DNA from: Pandoraea pneumonica
Lineage (GTDB): Bacteria > Pseudomonadota > Gammaproteobacteria > Burkholderiales > Burkholderiaceae
Direction of reading: 5' to 3'
Assembly: GCF_902459645.1 (NCBI RefSeq)
Contig: NZ_CABPSK010000001.1
Coordinates: 1,736,001-1,800,000, forward strand
DNA: 64,000 nucleotides
Below the pieces are notes generated by a model. The model was not told where the DNA came from. It worked only from the letters and a program-made list of their open reading frames with translations, and did no database searches. Positions 8,912 to 17,382 of this stretch are shown in pieces; within the stretch, counting starts at the first letter, position 1; the number at the start of each line of letters is the position of its first letter. Both the position numbers and the translations under genes were made by a program.

Positions 8912-10135
8912 TCAGTGTGCGGCCCACTGGATCGAGCTGATGTCGATCCCGTCCTTGTACATTTCCCACAGCGGCGACAGATCGCGCAGCTTGCCGATCT
9001 TGCCCTTGAGCAGTTCGATCACATAATCGACTTCCTGCTCGGTCGTGAAACGACCCACCGTGAAGCGAATCGAGCTGTGCGCCAGTTCGTCGTTACGACC
9101 CAGCGCGCGCAGCACGTACGAAGGCTCGAGCGAGGCCGACGTGCACGCCGAACCCGACGACACCGCCACATCCTTGATCGCCATGATGAGCGACTCGCCT
9201 TCGACAAAATTGAAGCTGATGTTCAGGTTGTGCGGCACACGTTGTTCCATGTCGCCGTTCACATAAACCTCTTCCATCTCCGTCAGACCGCGCAGCAGAC
9301 GATCGCGCAGCATACGCACGCGCTCGTTTTCCGTGGCCATCTCTTCACGTGCCAGACGGAAAGCCTCGCCCATGCCCACGATCTGATGCGTGGCCAGCGT
9401 GCCCGAACGCATACCGCGCTCGTGACCGCCGCCGTGAATCTGGGCTTCGATACGCACGCGCGGCTTGCGGCGCACGTACAGCGCGCCGATACCCTTCGGG
9501 CCGTACGTCTTGTGGGCCGAGAATGCCATCAGGTCGACTTTGAGCTTGCTCAGGTCGATGGGCATCTTGCCCGTGGCCTGGGCGGCGTCGACGTGGAAAA
9601 TGATGCCCTTTTCGCGGCAGATTTCACCGATCGTCTCGATGTCTTGAATCACACCGATTTCGTTGTTCACGGCCATGACCGAGACGAGGATCGTGTCCGG
9701 GCGCAGTGCTGCCTTGAAGACGTCGAGGTCGAGCAGACCGTCGTCCTTGACGTCCAGATACGTGACTTCGAAACCCTCGCGTTCCAGTTCGCGCATGGTG
9801 TCGAGCACAGCCTTGTGCTCGGTCTTCAGCGTGATCAGGTGCTTGCCCTTGCCTTGATAGAAGTGCGCTGCACCCTTGATGGCGAGGTTGTCCGACTCGG
9901 TAGCGCCCGACGTCCAGATGATCTCGCGCGGGTCGGCACCCACGAGCTTCGCGACTTCCTCGCGTGCCTCTTCCACGGCCTGCTCGGCGGCCCAGCCGAA
10001 CGAGTGGCTGCGCGAGGCCGGGTTGCCGAACTGCTCGCGCAGATACGGCAGCATCTTGTCCACAACACGCGGGTCAATCGGCGTGGTGGCGCTGTAGTCC
10101 ATGTAAATGGGGAGGTTGAGGGTGTCGTTTTTCAT
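8912..10135 (-). CDS. iscS: Cysteine desulfurase IscS
   Basis: A PLP enzyme converting cysteine to alanine and enzyme-bound persulfide, the sulfur source for clusters and tRNA thiolation. The ATG at 10135 ([19 protein letters not shown]) gives 407 residues, the usual size; the frame continues 37 codons upstream into the iscR gap without similarity. The PLP lysine is Lys209 in [10 protein letters not shown], and the catalytic Cys331 lies in the flexible loop [13 protein letters not shown]. It begins 31 bases after iscR. Confidence 0.98.
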   Translation of the reverse strand: MKNDTLNLPIYMDYSATTPIDPRVVDKMLPYLREQFGNPASRSHSFGWAAEQAVEEAREEVAKLVGADPREIIWTSGATESDNLAIKGAAHFYQGKGKHLITLKTEHKAVLDTMRELEREGFEVTYLDVKDDGLLDLDVFKAALRPDTILVSVMAVNNEIGVIQDIETIGEICREKGIIFHVDAAQATGKMPIDLSKLKVDLMAFSAHKTYGPKGIGALYVRRKPRVRIEAQIHGGGHERGMRSGTLATHQIVGMGEAFRLAREEMATENERVRMLRDRLLRGLTEMEEVYVNGDMEQRVPHNLNISFNFVEGESLIMAIKDVAVSSGSACTSASLEPSYVLRALGRNDELAHSSIRFTVGRFTTEQEVDYVIELLKGKIGKLRDLSPLWEMYKDGIDISSIQWAAH

Positions 10136-10166
10136 GGGGTGCTCCAGGATCGTGCCGTGGCGCCTG

Positions 10167-10691
10167 TTATGAACGGGCCATATCGAAGACCGAATTGGGA
10201 ATGCGCGTGGCGATGGTCTGGCTGGTGCCGGGCTCGCGCGTGTCACGCAGCACGGCTTGTTGGGCCTGCTTGCTGCGCTGCTGCTCGACCAAGTCGCGCA
10301 GTGAAACGGAATCGAGATACTCGACCATCTTCTGGTTGAGCGTCGCCCACAACTCGTGCGTCATGCAATGACCGCGATGGCCGTCCTGGCCCTTCTCGCA
10401 ATTGCCCTTGCTACCGCACTGCGTGGCGTCGAGCGGTTCATCGACCGCAATGATGATGTCAGCGACCGTCACCTCTTCCGCGCGGCGCGCCAAGCTGTAA
10501 CCGCCGCCCGGACCGCGCACGCTTTCCACGATTTCGTGGCGGCGCAGCTTCCCGAACAACTGTTCCAGATAAGAGAGGGAAATTCGCTGACGCTGACTAA
10601 TGCCCGCAAGCGTCACGGGACCCGCGTCCTGGCGCATGGCCAGGTCGATCATCGCCGTAACGGCGAAACGGCCTTTCGTGGTAAGTCTCAT
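10167..10691 (-). CDS. iscR: Fe-S responsive regulator IscR (Rrf2 family)
   Basis: A 174-residue Rrf2-family winged-helix regulator that senses Fe-S status and represses its own operon when it holds a [2Fe-2S] cluster. The winged helix spans about residues 1-80 ([18 protein letters not shown]). Ligand candidates are Cys92, Cys98 and Cys109 with His112 in GHCMTHELW. The gap between the second and third cysteine is five residues longer than in E. coli IscR (Cys104, His107). It is the first gene of the operon, and its promoter carries two IscR-type boxes. Confidence 0.97.
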   Translation of the reverse strand: MRLTTKGRFAVTAMIDLAMRQDAGPVTLAGISQRQRISLSYLEQLFGKLRRHEIVESVRGPGGGYSLARRAEEVTVADIIIAVDEPLDATQCGSKGNCEKGQDGHRGHCMTHELWATLNQKMVEYLDSVSLRDLVEQQRSKQAQQAVLRDTREPGTSQTIATRIPNSVFDMARS

Positions 10692-10707
10692 GATGATGCA
10701 GGGGATT

Positions 10708-10759
10708 AATCTCGACTATTTTCGTCAAGTATAAATACCCCACGAAATTAGTCAACTAC
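10708..10759 (-). promoter_or_regulatory. isc operon promoter with two IscR boxes
   Basis: On the minus strand: -35 TTGACT (10750-10755), 16-base spacer, -10 TATACT (10728-10733). One 25-base IscR type-1-like box covers 10708-10732 (ATACTTGAC...AGTCGAGATT) and overlaps the -10. A second covers 10735-10759 (GTAGTTGACTAATTT...GGTAT) and overlaps the -35. Both match the remembered E. coli type-1 consensus at about 22 of 25 positions. The arrangement parallels the paired sites of the E. coli isc promoter and implies autorepression. Confidence 0.85.
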
Positions 10760-10807
10760 TTCTGGCCCATTTTTTGCGGAAGTTCCCTCGTCCGTTTGTG
10801 AAAAATC

Positions 10808-12907
10808 TCATTTTTCGGGACGAGCTTCGGGGCTCGCGGTGCGTAGCGGAAACAACAGCACCAGTGGATTGCGCAGCACGGCGCGCCAGATGGCGCGGTG
10901 GATTTGCCGACGGTCGCCCAATCGCAGTGGACGCGATCGGAGCGCCATGTGGAATGCTAACGCAAAACTGACGCCGACGTTGAGCAGGGCCATCGACCCA
11001 ACCCCTGCCACGGCCAGCCAAAGGGCCGAGTCGTGCAGTACCGGGAAGCCCAGCACGCCGATAGATGTCGCAATGGCCCCGGTCGACAACGTCACGTGGC
11101 GCACCTCGAACGGCAGTGCGAACGCCGTCAGAATTGCAGGCACCAGCCCGAGCATGAACCCCAGCGTCAGATTGCCGAGCACCGGCGCGATGTGACGGCG
11201 GCACCAGTCCGCCAGCCGCGCCGCGCCATTGCGGCCAAATACGAACCGCAGACGACGGTTATAGGCCAGCACGTCGCCAATGCCGTGCAGCGCGAACCAG
11301 TTGTCCGCCCACCCCGAGATCAGGCTGGAACACCACAGCAGCACGCCCGTCATGGCGGCAAAGAGCGGCGTCACGCCGAGAATCGAAAACGAATGCAGCG
11401 TGGCTTGCGCCTTTTCCGGCGGAATCGTATTCATGCCCAGCGCCGCCGACACGCCCCACTGCACGAGCAGACAGAACGGAAACACCATCGCCAGATTGCC
11501 GAAAATGGCCGCCGCCTGCGTACGCACCAGGGCGATGACTTCGCCAACGAAGGCATCCATGCCCGCCGGGGTATCCACGTCGTCGAGCTTGCTGGCAATC
11601 GCCGGTGCCGTCATCGCCGGCTGCTTGGTCGCCAGCGTGAAGTGGCAAAAGTGCATGAACAGGAAGCACAACGCGTAATTCGCGCCTGCGAGAAAGCCTT
11701 CGACGATGGTCGGCAGGTGCGCGCTCGTGATCAAAAACTTCACGTAGACCGTCACCACGGTGACCAGTCCGCCGCCACACGCCATCTTGAGCATCGATAG
11801 ATACTCGCTGCGATTGCGGGCGATGTAATGCTCGCCCGTCTCGGCGCTTCGCTCGACCACCTTGCGTGCCAGCAGACCAAACGACGTGCGCGCCAGTTCG
11901 CCTACGCTCTGGCTCGCGCGATTTGCACGCACCAGATCTGCCACTAATCGCACGCGCGCCGTTGCGTGATCGCTATCGACCAGCCACGCCTCCAGCAGCC
12001 GTTCCAGCCGCCGAATACGTGCCTTCGCCCGCTCCACCTGAAACACGATATCGACGCTCACGCCGTTCTCATCCAGATGGGTGTACACCTGCCGCGCCGC
12101 GCGCCCGCAATCGTCTAGCAACGCGCGAAACAGGTTGATCTCCTGCACAAAGCGCTGGCTCGGCGGCGTGCCCGGCACGAACTCGCGCCCGGCGTCTTCC
12201 AGCCCTTGCATCGCGCGCCCAAGACGGTAGAACGGCGACTCCGTCACGCGCGGATACGTCAGACGCGACCGCACCGCCTGCGACAACCCTGTCGATGCAA
12301 TCTGATCGACGAGATGATGCATGGCCGCGAGCAAGTCTTCCGCGAACGGATTCCAGTCGGTGTCTTCGTCGTCGGTTTCACCGTAATGCAACAGCGCGAT
12401 GAGGTCGATGAGTAGCGCGGGTGGCATATCGCCGATCCAGTCTGCCGCGTCGCCATCGGGGAACATCAGCGAGCACAGCGCCGACAGATCGCGGCGTGTG
12501 GGCGGCGGCGGAATGAGCGCTTTTTCGATGCGCTCGGCCAGCGCGCCCCAGAACCCGGGCCGCACCGGCATACCGGTATCGCACAGCAAGGAAATCGCGT
12601 CGCTGTCGTTAATGACGCTGCGCAACGTACGTGCCACCGGCAACCGCCAATCGGGGTTGCGGTCGAGCATTTGCAGCAGATAACGCAGTCGGGTGTGGGG
12701 TCGGTAACGGGCGGCCTCGCCCTCGCCTCGCGATTCGTTGGCGAGCGCGCCGCGCTTTTGCACCCAGTGCGCCAACTCGATCAGCCATTGATTGCGCACG
12801 GCCAACGGTGCCGTCGGATCGGCGTGGGCAAGCAGTTCGTCGAGTTGGTGGCCCGCATGGCGCGAGGCACGCCATTTGCGCCAGTAGGACGTGAGGGTGT
12901 TGAGCAT
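10808..12907 (-). CDS. Gcr-family 'site-specific recombinase' membrane protein
   Basis: A 699-residue protein of the family annotated as 'site-specific recombinase, Gcr' (SpecificRecomb domain) in Neisseria and Burkholderia. The sequence does not look like a recombinase. The N-terminal half (about 1-370) is soluble and helical. The C-terminal half holds at least seven hydrophobic segments, for example VTVVTVYVKFLITSAHLP, AIFGNLAMVFPFCLLVQW and VLGNLTLGFMLGLVPAIL. No tyrosine- or serine-recombinase catalytic motif is visible. It is more likely an inner-membrane protein of unknown role. It is monocistronic or last in its unit; the short AT-rich gap to the isc promoter lies downstream. Confidence 0.8.
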   Translation of the reverse strand: MLNTLTSYWRKWRASRHAGHQLDELLAHADPTAPLAVRNQWLIELAHWVQKRGALANESRGEGEAARYRPHTRLRYLLQMLDRNPDWRLPVARTLRSVINDSDAISLLCDTGMPVRPGFWGALAERIEKALIPPPPTRRDLSALCSLMFPDGDAADWIGDMPPALLIDLIALLHYGETDDEDTDWNPFAEDLLAAMHHLVDQIASTGLSQAVRSRLTYPRVTESPFYRLGRAMQGLEDAGREFVPGTPPSQRFVQEINLFRALLDDCGRAARQVYTHLDENGVSVDIVFQVERAKARIRRLERLLEAWLVDSDHATARVRLVADLVRANRASQSVGELARTSFGLLARKVVERSAETGEHYIARNRSEYLSMLKMACGGGLVTVVTVYVKFLITSAHLPTIVEGFLAGANYALCFLFMHFCHFTLATKQPAMTAPAIASKLDDVDTPAGMDAFVGEVIALVRTQAAAIFGNLAMVFPFCLLVQWGVSAALGMNTIPPEKAQATLHSFSILGVTPLFAAMTGVLLWCSSLISGWADNWFALHGIGDVLAYNRRLRFVFGRNGAARLADWCRRHIAPVLGNLTLGFMLGLVPAILTAFALPFEVRHVTLSTGAIATSIGVLGFPVLHDSALWLAVAGVGSMALLNVGVSFALAFHMALRSRPLRLGDRRQIHRAIWRAVLRNPLVLLFPLRTASPEARPEK

Positions 12908-13005
12908 CTTTCAGGGAAATTCGGGCCGATGTGAGGCGGCGATGGCCCGAATGATAGCCGCTCGCGCAGCGCCACGCCTGCAAAAGCGCGACGCGGCAGC
13001 GCGCG

Positions 13006-13482
13006 TCAGTCCCCTTCGCGAAGGCGGGCGAGCAGCCCGTCGAGCCCGTCTTCGACGTAATCGAGGACGGTTTCAAAGCCCCGTTCGCCGCCGTAATACG
13101 GGTCGGGCACTTCGGTCGCGTCGTGACGGGTGGCGAAGTCCATGAGCCGCACGATCTTGTGGCGATAGGCGGCCGGGCACTGCGCCGTGAGATCGGCGAC
13201 GTTGGCGTCGTCCATCGCGACGATCCACGTAAAGCGCTTGAAGTCGTCCGCTTCGACGCGTCGCGCACGCAACGCGCTCAGGTCGTAACCCCGGCGTGCG
13301 GCCGCCGCTTGCGTCCGCGCATCGGGCGCATGGCCGATGTGATAGCTGTGCGTGCCTGCGGAATCGACCGTCACCATGTCGCTCAATCCGGCCTCGGCGA
13401 GACGATGGCGAAAGATGCCGTCCGCACTCGGCGAGCGACAAATGTTGCCCATACAAACGAAGAGAACTGACGTCGGCTTCAT
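13006..13482 (-). CDS. Low-molecular-weight protein-tyrosine phosphatase
   Basis: A 158-residue cysteine phosphatase. The P-loop VCMGNICRSP holds nucleophile Cys10 and Arg16; the general acid Asp127 sits in the DPYYGG motif, as in the Wzb/Etp and eukaryotic LMW-PTP families. Substrates may be phosphotyrosine proteins such as exopolysaccharide kinases, but no capsule genes are near. It starts 52 bases downstream of the uvrB stop and may be co-transcribed with it. Confidence 0.93.
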   Translation of the reverse strand: MKPTSVLFVCMGNICRSPSADGIFRHRLAEAGLSDMVTVDSAGTHSYHIGHAPDARTQAAAARRGYDLSALRARRVEADDFKRFTWIVAMDDANVADLTAQCPAAYRHKIVRLMDFATRHDATEVPDPYYGGERGFETVLDYVEDGLDGLLARLREGD

Positions 13483-13534
13483 CGCTGCCCTTCTCCTTCC
13501 AAAACTTCCAATGCTTCCAAGACTGCCAAGCCGC

Positions 13535-15658
13535 TCAAAGCTTCGGCCCCAATTCCGCTTCGCTCGCGCCGTCCGTGCCGAACACCAGTGCCTTGACGTG
13601 CAGCAGTTGATCGCGCACCTTCGCCGCTTTCTCGAATTCGAGGTTGCGGGCGTGCTCCTGCATCTGCTTTTCGAGCTTCTTGATTTCGCGCGCCAGTTGC
13701 TTCTCGGACATATCTTGGTAGTGCGCCTGCTCCTTCGCCTCGGCCAGTTCCGCCTTGGCGTCCTGCGGGTCGTACACGCCGTCGATGATGTCCTTGATGC
13801 GCTTCTTCACGCCCACCGGCACGATGCCATTCGCCTCGTTGTGCGCCATCTGCTTGGCACGGCGACGCTCGGTCTCGCTGATGGCACGCTTCATCGAGTC
13901 GGTCATCTTGTCGCCATACAGAATGGCGGTGCCGTTCACGTTACGCGCCGCGCGCCCGATCGTCTGAATCAACGACCGCTCGGCACGCAAAAAGCCTTCC
14001 TTGTCCGCATCGAGAATCGCCACGAGCGAGACTTCGGGAATATCGAGCCCTTCGCGCAGCAAGTTGATCCCGACCAGCACGTCGAACGCGCCGAGTCGAA
14101 GATCGCGAATGATTTCCACGCGCTCGACGGTATCGATATCGCTGTGCAGATAGCGCACCTTCACGCCGTTATCCGACAGATAGTCGGTCAACTGCTCGGC
14201 CATGCGCTTGGTCAGCGTGGTGACCAGCACCCGCTCACCGACGGCCACCCGCTTGTTGATCTCGGAGAGCACGTCGTCGACCTGCGTGCGCGCCGGGCGC
14301 ACTTCGATGGTCGGATCGATCAGCCCCGTGGGGCGCACCACCTGCTCCACCACCTGCCCCGAACGCTTGCCCTCATAGTCGGCAGGCGTGGCCGAGACGA
14401 ACACCGCTTGACGCATCTTGCGTTCGTATTCCGCAAACTTGAGCGGCCGGTTGTCCAGTGCCGACGGCAGCCGGAAACCGTAGTTCACCAGGTTTTCCTT
14501 ACGCGCCCGGTCGCCGTTGTACATGCCGTTGAACTGGCCGATCAGCACGTGCGACTCGTCGAGGAACATGAGCGCGTCGGGCGGCAGGTAATCGACCAGT
14601 GTCGGCGGTGGCTCACCAGGCGCCGCGCCCGAAAGGTGGCGCGAGTAGTTCTCAATGCCTTTGCAGAAGCCCAGCTCCTGCAACATCTCCAGATCGAAAC
14701 GCGTGCGCTGCTCCAGCCGCTGCGCTTCGACGAGCTTGCCTTCCTTGTAGAAGAAATCGAGCCGCTCGCGCAATTCGGCCTTGATCGTCTCGATCGCACG
14801 CAGCACGGTGTCGCGCGGCGTCACATAGTGAGACGACGGGTAGACCGTGAATCGCGGCACCTTCTGACGCACCCGGCCCGTGAGCGGGTCGAACAGTTGC
14901 AACGTGTCGACCTCGTCGTCGAACAACTCCACGCGCAGCGCCAGTTCGGCGTGCTCTGCGGGGAAGATGTCGATGGTGTCCCCGCGCACGCGGAACGTGC
15001 CGCGCCCGAAGTCGGTCTCGTTGCGCGTGTACTGCATGGCAATCAGGCGCGCGATGACGTCGCGCTGCCCGATCTTGTCGCCTTGGCGCACCGTCAGAAT
15101 CATCTGGTGGTATTCGGTCGGATTCCCGATACCGTAGATCGCCGACACGGTGGCCACGATCACTACATCGCGCCGCTCCAGCAGACTCTTGGTCGCCGAG
15201 AGTCGCATCTGCTCGATATGCTCGTTGACCGACGAGTCTTTCTCAATAAAGAGATCGCGCTGCGGCACATACGCTTCCGGCTGGTAGTAGTCGTAGTACG
15301 AGACGAAGTACTCGACGGCATTGCGCGGGAAGAACTCGCGAAATTCCGAGTAAAGCTGCGCCGCGAGCGTCTTGTTCGGTGCGAAGACGATCGCCGGGCG
15401 CCCCATGCGGGCGATGACGTTGGCCATCGTGAACGTTTTGCCCGAGCCGGTCACACCGAGCAGGGTCTGGAACGCGAGGCCGTCGTCGATACCTTCGGTC
15501 AGTTGGGCAATGGCCGCGGGCTGGTCGCCAGCCGCAGGGAACGGGCAGTAAAGCTGGTACGGAGAATCCGGGAAGGTCAGGAACTTGCTTTCGTCGAGGA
15601 CGTTGTCAGCCGCAGGGATCATGGCGGGGGTGCGAGCCTGAGAGACGGAATCTGCCAT
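13535..15658 (-). CDS. uvrB: Excinuclease ABC subunit B
   Basis: The damage-verification helicase of nucleotide excision repair; it is loaded by UvrA and recruits UvrC. Walker A is GVTGSGKT near residue 70, the beta-hairpin is [12 protein letters not shown], and helicase motifs follow ([21 protein letters not shown]). The UvrC-binding UVR motif is at the C-terminus ([13 protein letters not shown]). At 707 residues it is about 30 longer than E. coli UvrB, mostly from a polar N-terminal extension before FPDSPYQLY. No CTGT-N8-ACAG LexA box is visible in the upstream 300 bases. Confidence 0.97.
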   Translation of the reverse strand: MADSVSQARTPAMIPAADNVLDESKFLTFPDSPYQLYCPFPAAGDQPAAIAQLTEGIDDGLAFQTLLGVTGSGKTFTMANVIARMGRPAIVFAPNKTLAAQLYSEFREFFPRNAVEYFVSYYDYYQPEAYVPQRDLFIEKDSSVNEHIEQMRLSATKSLLERRDVVIVATVSAIYGIGNPTEYHQMILTVRQGDKIGQRDVIARLIAMQYTRNETDFGRGTFRVRGDTIDIFPAEHAELALRVELFDDEVDTLQLFDPLTGRVRQKVPRFTVYPSSHYVTPRDTVLRAIETIKAELRERLDFFYKEGKLVEAQRLEQRTRFDLEMLQELGFCKGIENYSRHLSGAAPGEPPPTLVDYLPPDALMFLDESHVLIGQFNGMYNGDRARKENLVNYGFRLPSALDNRPLKFAEYERKMRQAVFVSATPADYEGKRSGQVVEQVVRPTGLIDPTIEVRPARTQVDDVLSEINKRVAVGERVLVTTLTKRMAEQLTDYLSDNGVKVRYLHSDIDTVERVEIIRDLRLGAFDVLVGINLLREGLDIPEVSLVAILDADKEGFLRAERSLIQTIGRAARNVNGTAILYGDKMTDSMKRAISETERRRAKQMAHNEANGIVPVGVKKRIKDIIDGVYDPQDAKAELAEAKEQAHYQDMSEKQLAREIKKLEKQMQEHARNLEFEKAAKVRDQLLHVKALVFGTDGASEAELGPKL

Positions 15659-15799
15659 TCTAGCGCGTCAGCCAATTCCTAGAGTCCGATGGGTGACAAG
15701 GCAGACATCCGGGTGCCAAGCGGGTACGGGAGTGTGGCGGAGCGTGGCGCGGAATGGCGGCACGACGCGGCGGCGCGATGCAGGTCAGGCTGATTTCTC

Positions 15800-15822
15800 G
15801 CCAATTTCTGGCATAAATTGGC
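15800..15822. promoter_or_regulatory. Palindromic operator between uvrB and the aminotransferase
   Basis: Perfect 8-base arms GCCAATTT (15800-15807) and AAATTGGC (15815-15822) separated by 7 bases, inside the 303-base divergent gap 15659-15961. A second, overlapping dyad TGGCAT...ATGCCA spans 15809-15843. A possible -10 TAAAAT (15896-15901) for the aminotransferase follows. The regulator is unknown. The rest of the gap shows nothing recognisable. Confidence 0.5.
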
Positions 15823-15961
15823 AGTTTTTGTGCCGAAATGCCATGTATTCCTGCTGCGCGGCCCGGAGTTAACCACAAGCGCGGGTATTCTTCGTTAAAA
15901 TAGCCCGTTGCGCCTGACACTTTTGCGCCGCATTTTTCCACTACTGCCTCGAGCCGTCGAA

Positions 15962-17161
15962 ATGACTCTCTTCTCCGCTGTCGAACTCGCCCCGCGCGAC
16001 CCTATTCTTGGTCTGAACGAAGCCTTCAACGCCGATCACCGCACCGATAAGGTGAACCTGGGCGTGGGCGTGTATTTCAATGCGCAAGGCAAGCTGCCCC
16101 TGCTCAAGGCTGTGAAGGCAGCGGAAGAACAACGTGTGGCCGCCGGTCTGCCGCGCGGTTACCTGCCGATCGAAGGCATCGCCGCCTACGACAAGGCCGT
16201 GCAAGAGATGCTGTTCGGCAAAGAATCGCCCGTCCTGACCGAAGGCCGCGTCATCACGGCACAAGCCCTGGGCGGCACCGGCGCACTGAAGATCGGCGCC
16301 GACTTCTTGAAGCAACTGAACCCGAACGCCACGGTCGCCATCAGCGATCCGAGCTGGGAAAACCACCGCGCGCTGTTCACACAAGCCGGTTTCAACGTCG
16401 TTTCGTACCCGTATTACGAAGCCGAAACGCATGGCGTGAACCTCTCGGGCATGCTCGACATGCTGGGCAAAGAACCGGAAGGCACGGTCGTCGTGCTGCA
16501 CGCTTGCTGCCACAACCCGACCGGCGTCGACCTGACGATGGACCAGTGGGCGCAAGTCGTGGAAGTCGTGAAGGCCCGCAAGCTGGTGCCGTTCCTCGAC
16601 ATCGCTTACCAAGGCTTCGGTGACGGCATCGACGCCGACGCCGCCGTGGTGCGCCTGTTCGCCGCCTCGAACCTGAACTTCTTCGTGTCGAGCTCGTTCT
16701 CGAAGTCGTTCTCGCTGTACGGCGAACGCGTGGGTGCCCTGTCGATCGTGACCAGCAGCAAGGACGAATCGACCCGCGTGCTCTCGCAACTCAAGCGCGT
16801 CATCCGCACCAACTACTCCAACCCGCCGACGCACGGCGGCTCGGTCGTGGCAGCCGTGTTGAGCAACCCGGAACTGCGCGCCCTGTGGGAAGAAGAACTG
16901 GCCGAAATGCGCGAGCGCATCCGCGCCATGCGTCTGGCACTGGTCGAGAAGCTCCGCGCGCACGGCGTGGAACGCGATTTCTCGTTCGTGATCAAGCAAC
17001 GCGGCATGTTCTCGTACTCGGGCCTCACCGCCGATCAAGTCGAGCGCCTGCGTGACGAGTTCGGCATTTACGCCGTGAGCACGGGCCGTATCTGCGTGGC
17101 CGCGCTCAACGATCAGAACATCGATCACGTGGCATCGGCGATCGCTCAAGTGCTGCGCTAA
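15962..17161 (+). CDS. tyrB: Aromatic/aspartate aminotransferase
   Basis: A 399-residue class I (subgroup Ia) PLP aminotransferase of the AspC/TyrB type, which transfers amino groups between aspartate or aromatic amino acids and 2-oxoglutarate. The PLP lysine is Lys248 in SSSFSKSFSLYGERVG. The cofactor-contact motif CCHNPTGVD and the typical start FSAVELAPRDPILGLNEAF are present. The ATG at 15962 is used because similarity begins there. TyrB and AspC are hard to separate by eye; the symbol is the more usual one for this position beside uvrB in Burkholderiales. It ends at a strong terminator. Confidence 0.9.
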   Translation: MTLFSAVELAPRDPILGLNEAFNADHRTDKVNLGVGVYFNAQGKLPLLKAVKAAEEQRVAAGLPRGYLPIEGIAAYDKAVQEMLFGKESPVLTEGRVITAQALGGTGALKIGADFLKQLNPNATVAISDPSWENHRALFTQAGFNVVSYPYYEAETHGVNLSGMLDMLGKEPEGTVVVLHACCHNPTGVDLTMDQWAQVVEVVKARKLVPFLDIAYQGFGDGIDADAAVVRLFAASNLNFFVSSSFSKSFSLYGERVGALSIVTSSKDESTRVLSQLKRVIRTNYSNPPTHGGSVVAAVLSNPELRALWEEELAEMRERIRAMRLALVEKLRAHGVERDFSFVIKQRGMFSYSGLTADQVERLRDEFGIYAVSTGRICVAALNDQNIDHVASAIAQVLR

Positions 17162-17185
17162 GCACTCGCGTTATCAGCCAATGAG

Positions 17186-17214
17186 AAAGCCCGCCTCACC
17201 GGCGGGCTTTTTTT
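17186..17214 (+). terminator. Terminator after the aminotransferase
   Basis: AAAGCCCGCC (17186-17195), 5-base loop, GGCGGGCTTT (17201-17210), then four more T. Confidence 0.92.
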
Positions 17215-17224
17215 CGCCCAGCTT

Positions 17225-17241
17225 TTGTTGCATTGCAACAA
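17225..17241. promoter_or_regulatory. Perfect 17-base palindrome, likely PHA-regulator operator
   Basis: TTGTTGCA-T-TGCAACAA is a perfect palindrome 142 bases upstream of the phaZ start. Its core TGCATTGCAACA fits, with one mismatch, the TGCRNYGCASMA motif I recall for PhbF/PhaR regulators of PHA genes in betaproteobacteria. Confidence 0.6.
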
Positions 17242-17317
17242 CGATAGTTAATAACAATGATCCGAATAAGCTAAAACTATCGACCTAATGCGGAAATGCC
17301 ATATATCAGGGTTATGC

Positions 17318-17329
17318 TGCGTTGCACAG
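17318..17329. promoter_or_regulatory. Second PhbF/PhaR-like site upstream of phaZ
   Basis: TGCGTTGCACAG matches the same recalled motif with one mismatch and lies 54 bases before the phaZ start codon, about 90 bases after the first palindrome. Confidence 0.45.
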
Positions 17330-17382
17330 CCGCGATAAACGGTTGCATAATTGCCCCCATCACTCGCCTCAGGGCACACAAC

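Noticed and set aside
10808-12907. Evidence of a mobile element from the recombinase annotation
   Set aside because: No terminal repeats, integrase motif, tRNA target or base-composition shift; neighbours are core genes.
13352-15682. A 776-codon open frame on the plus strand opposite uvrB
   Set aside because: It is the antisense frame of a full-length uvrB; the translation is His/Arg/Leu-rich with no domain, as expected in GC-rich DNA.
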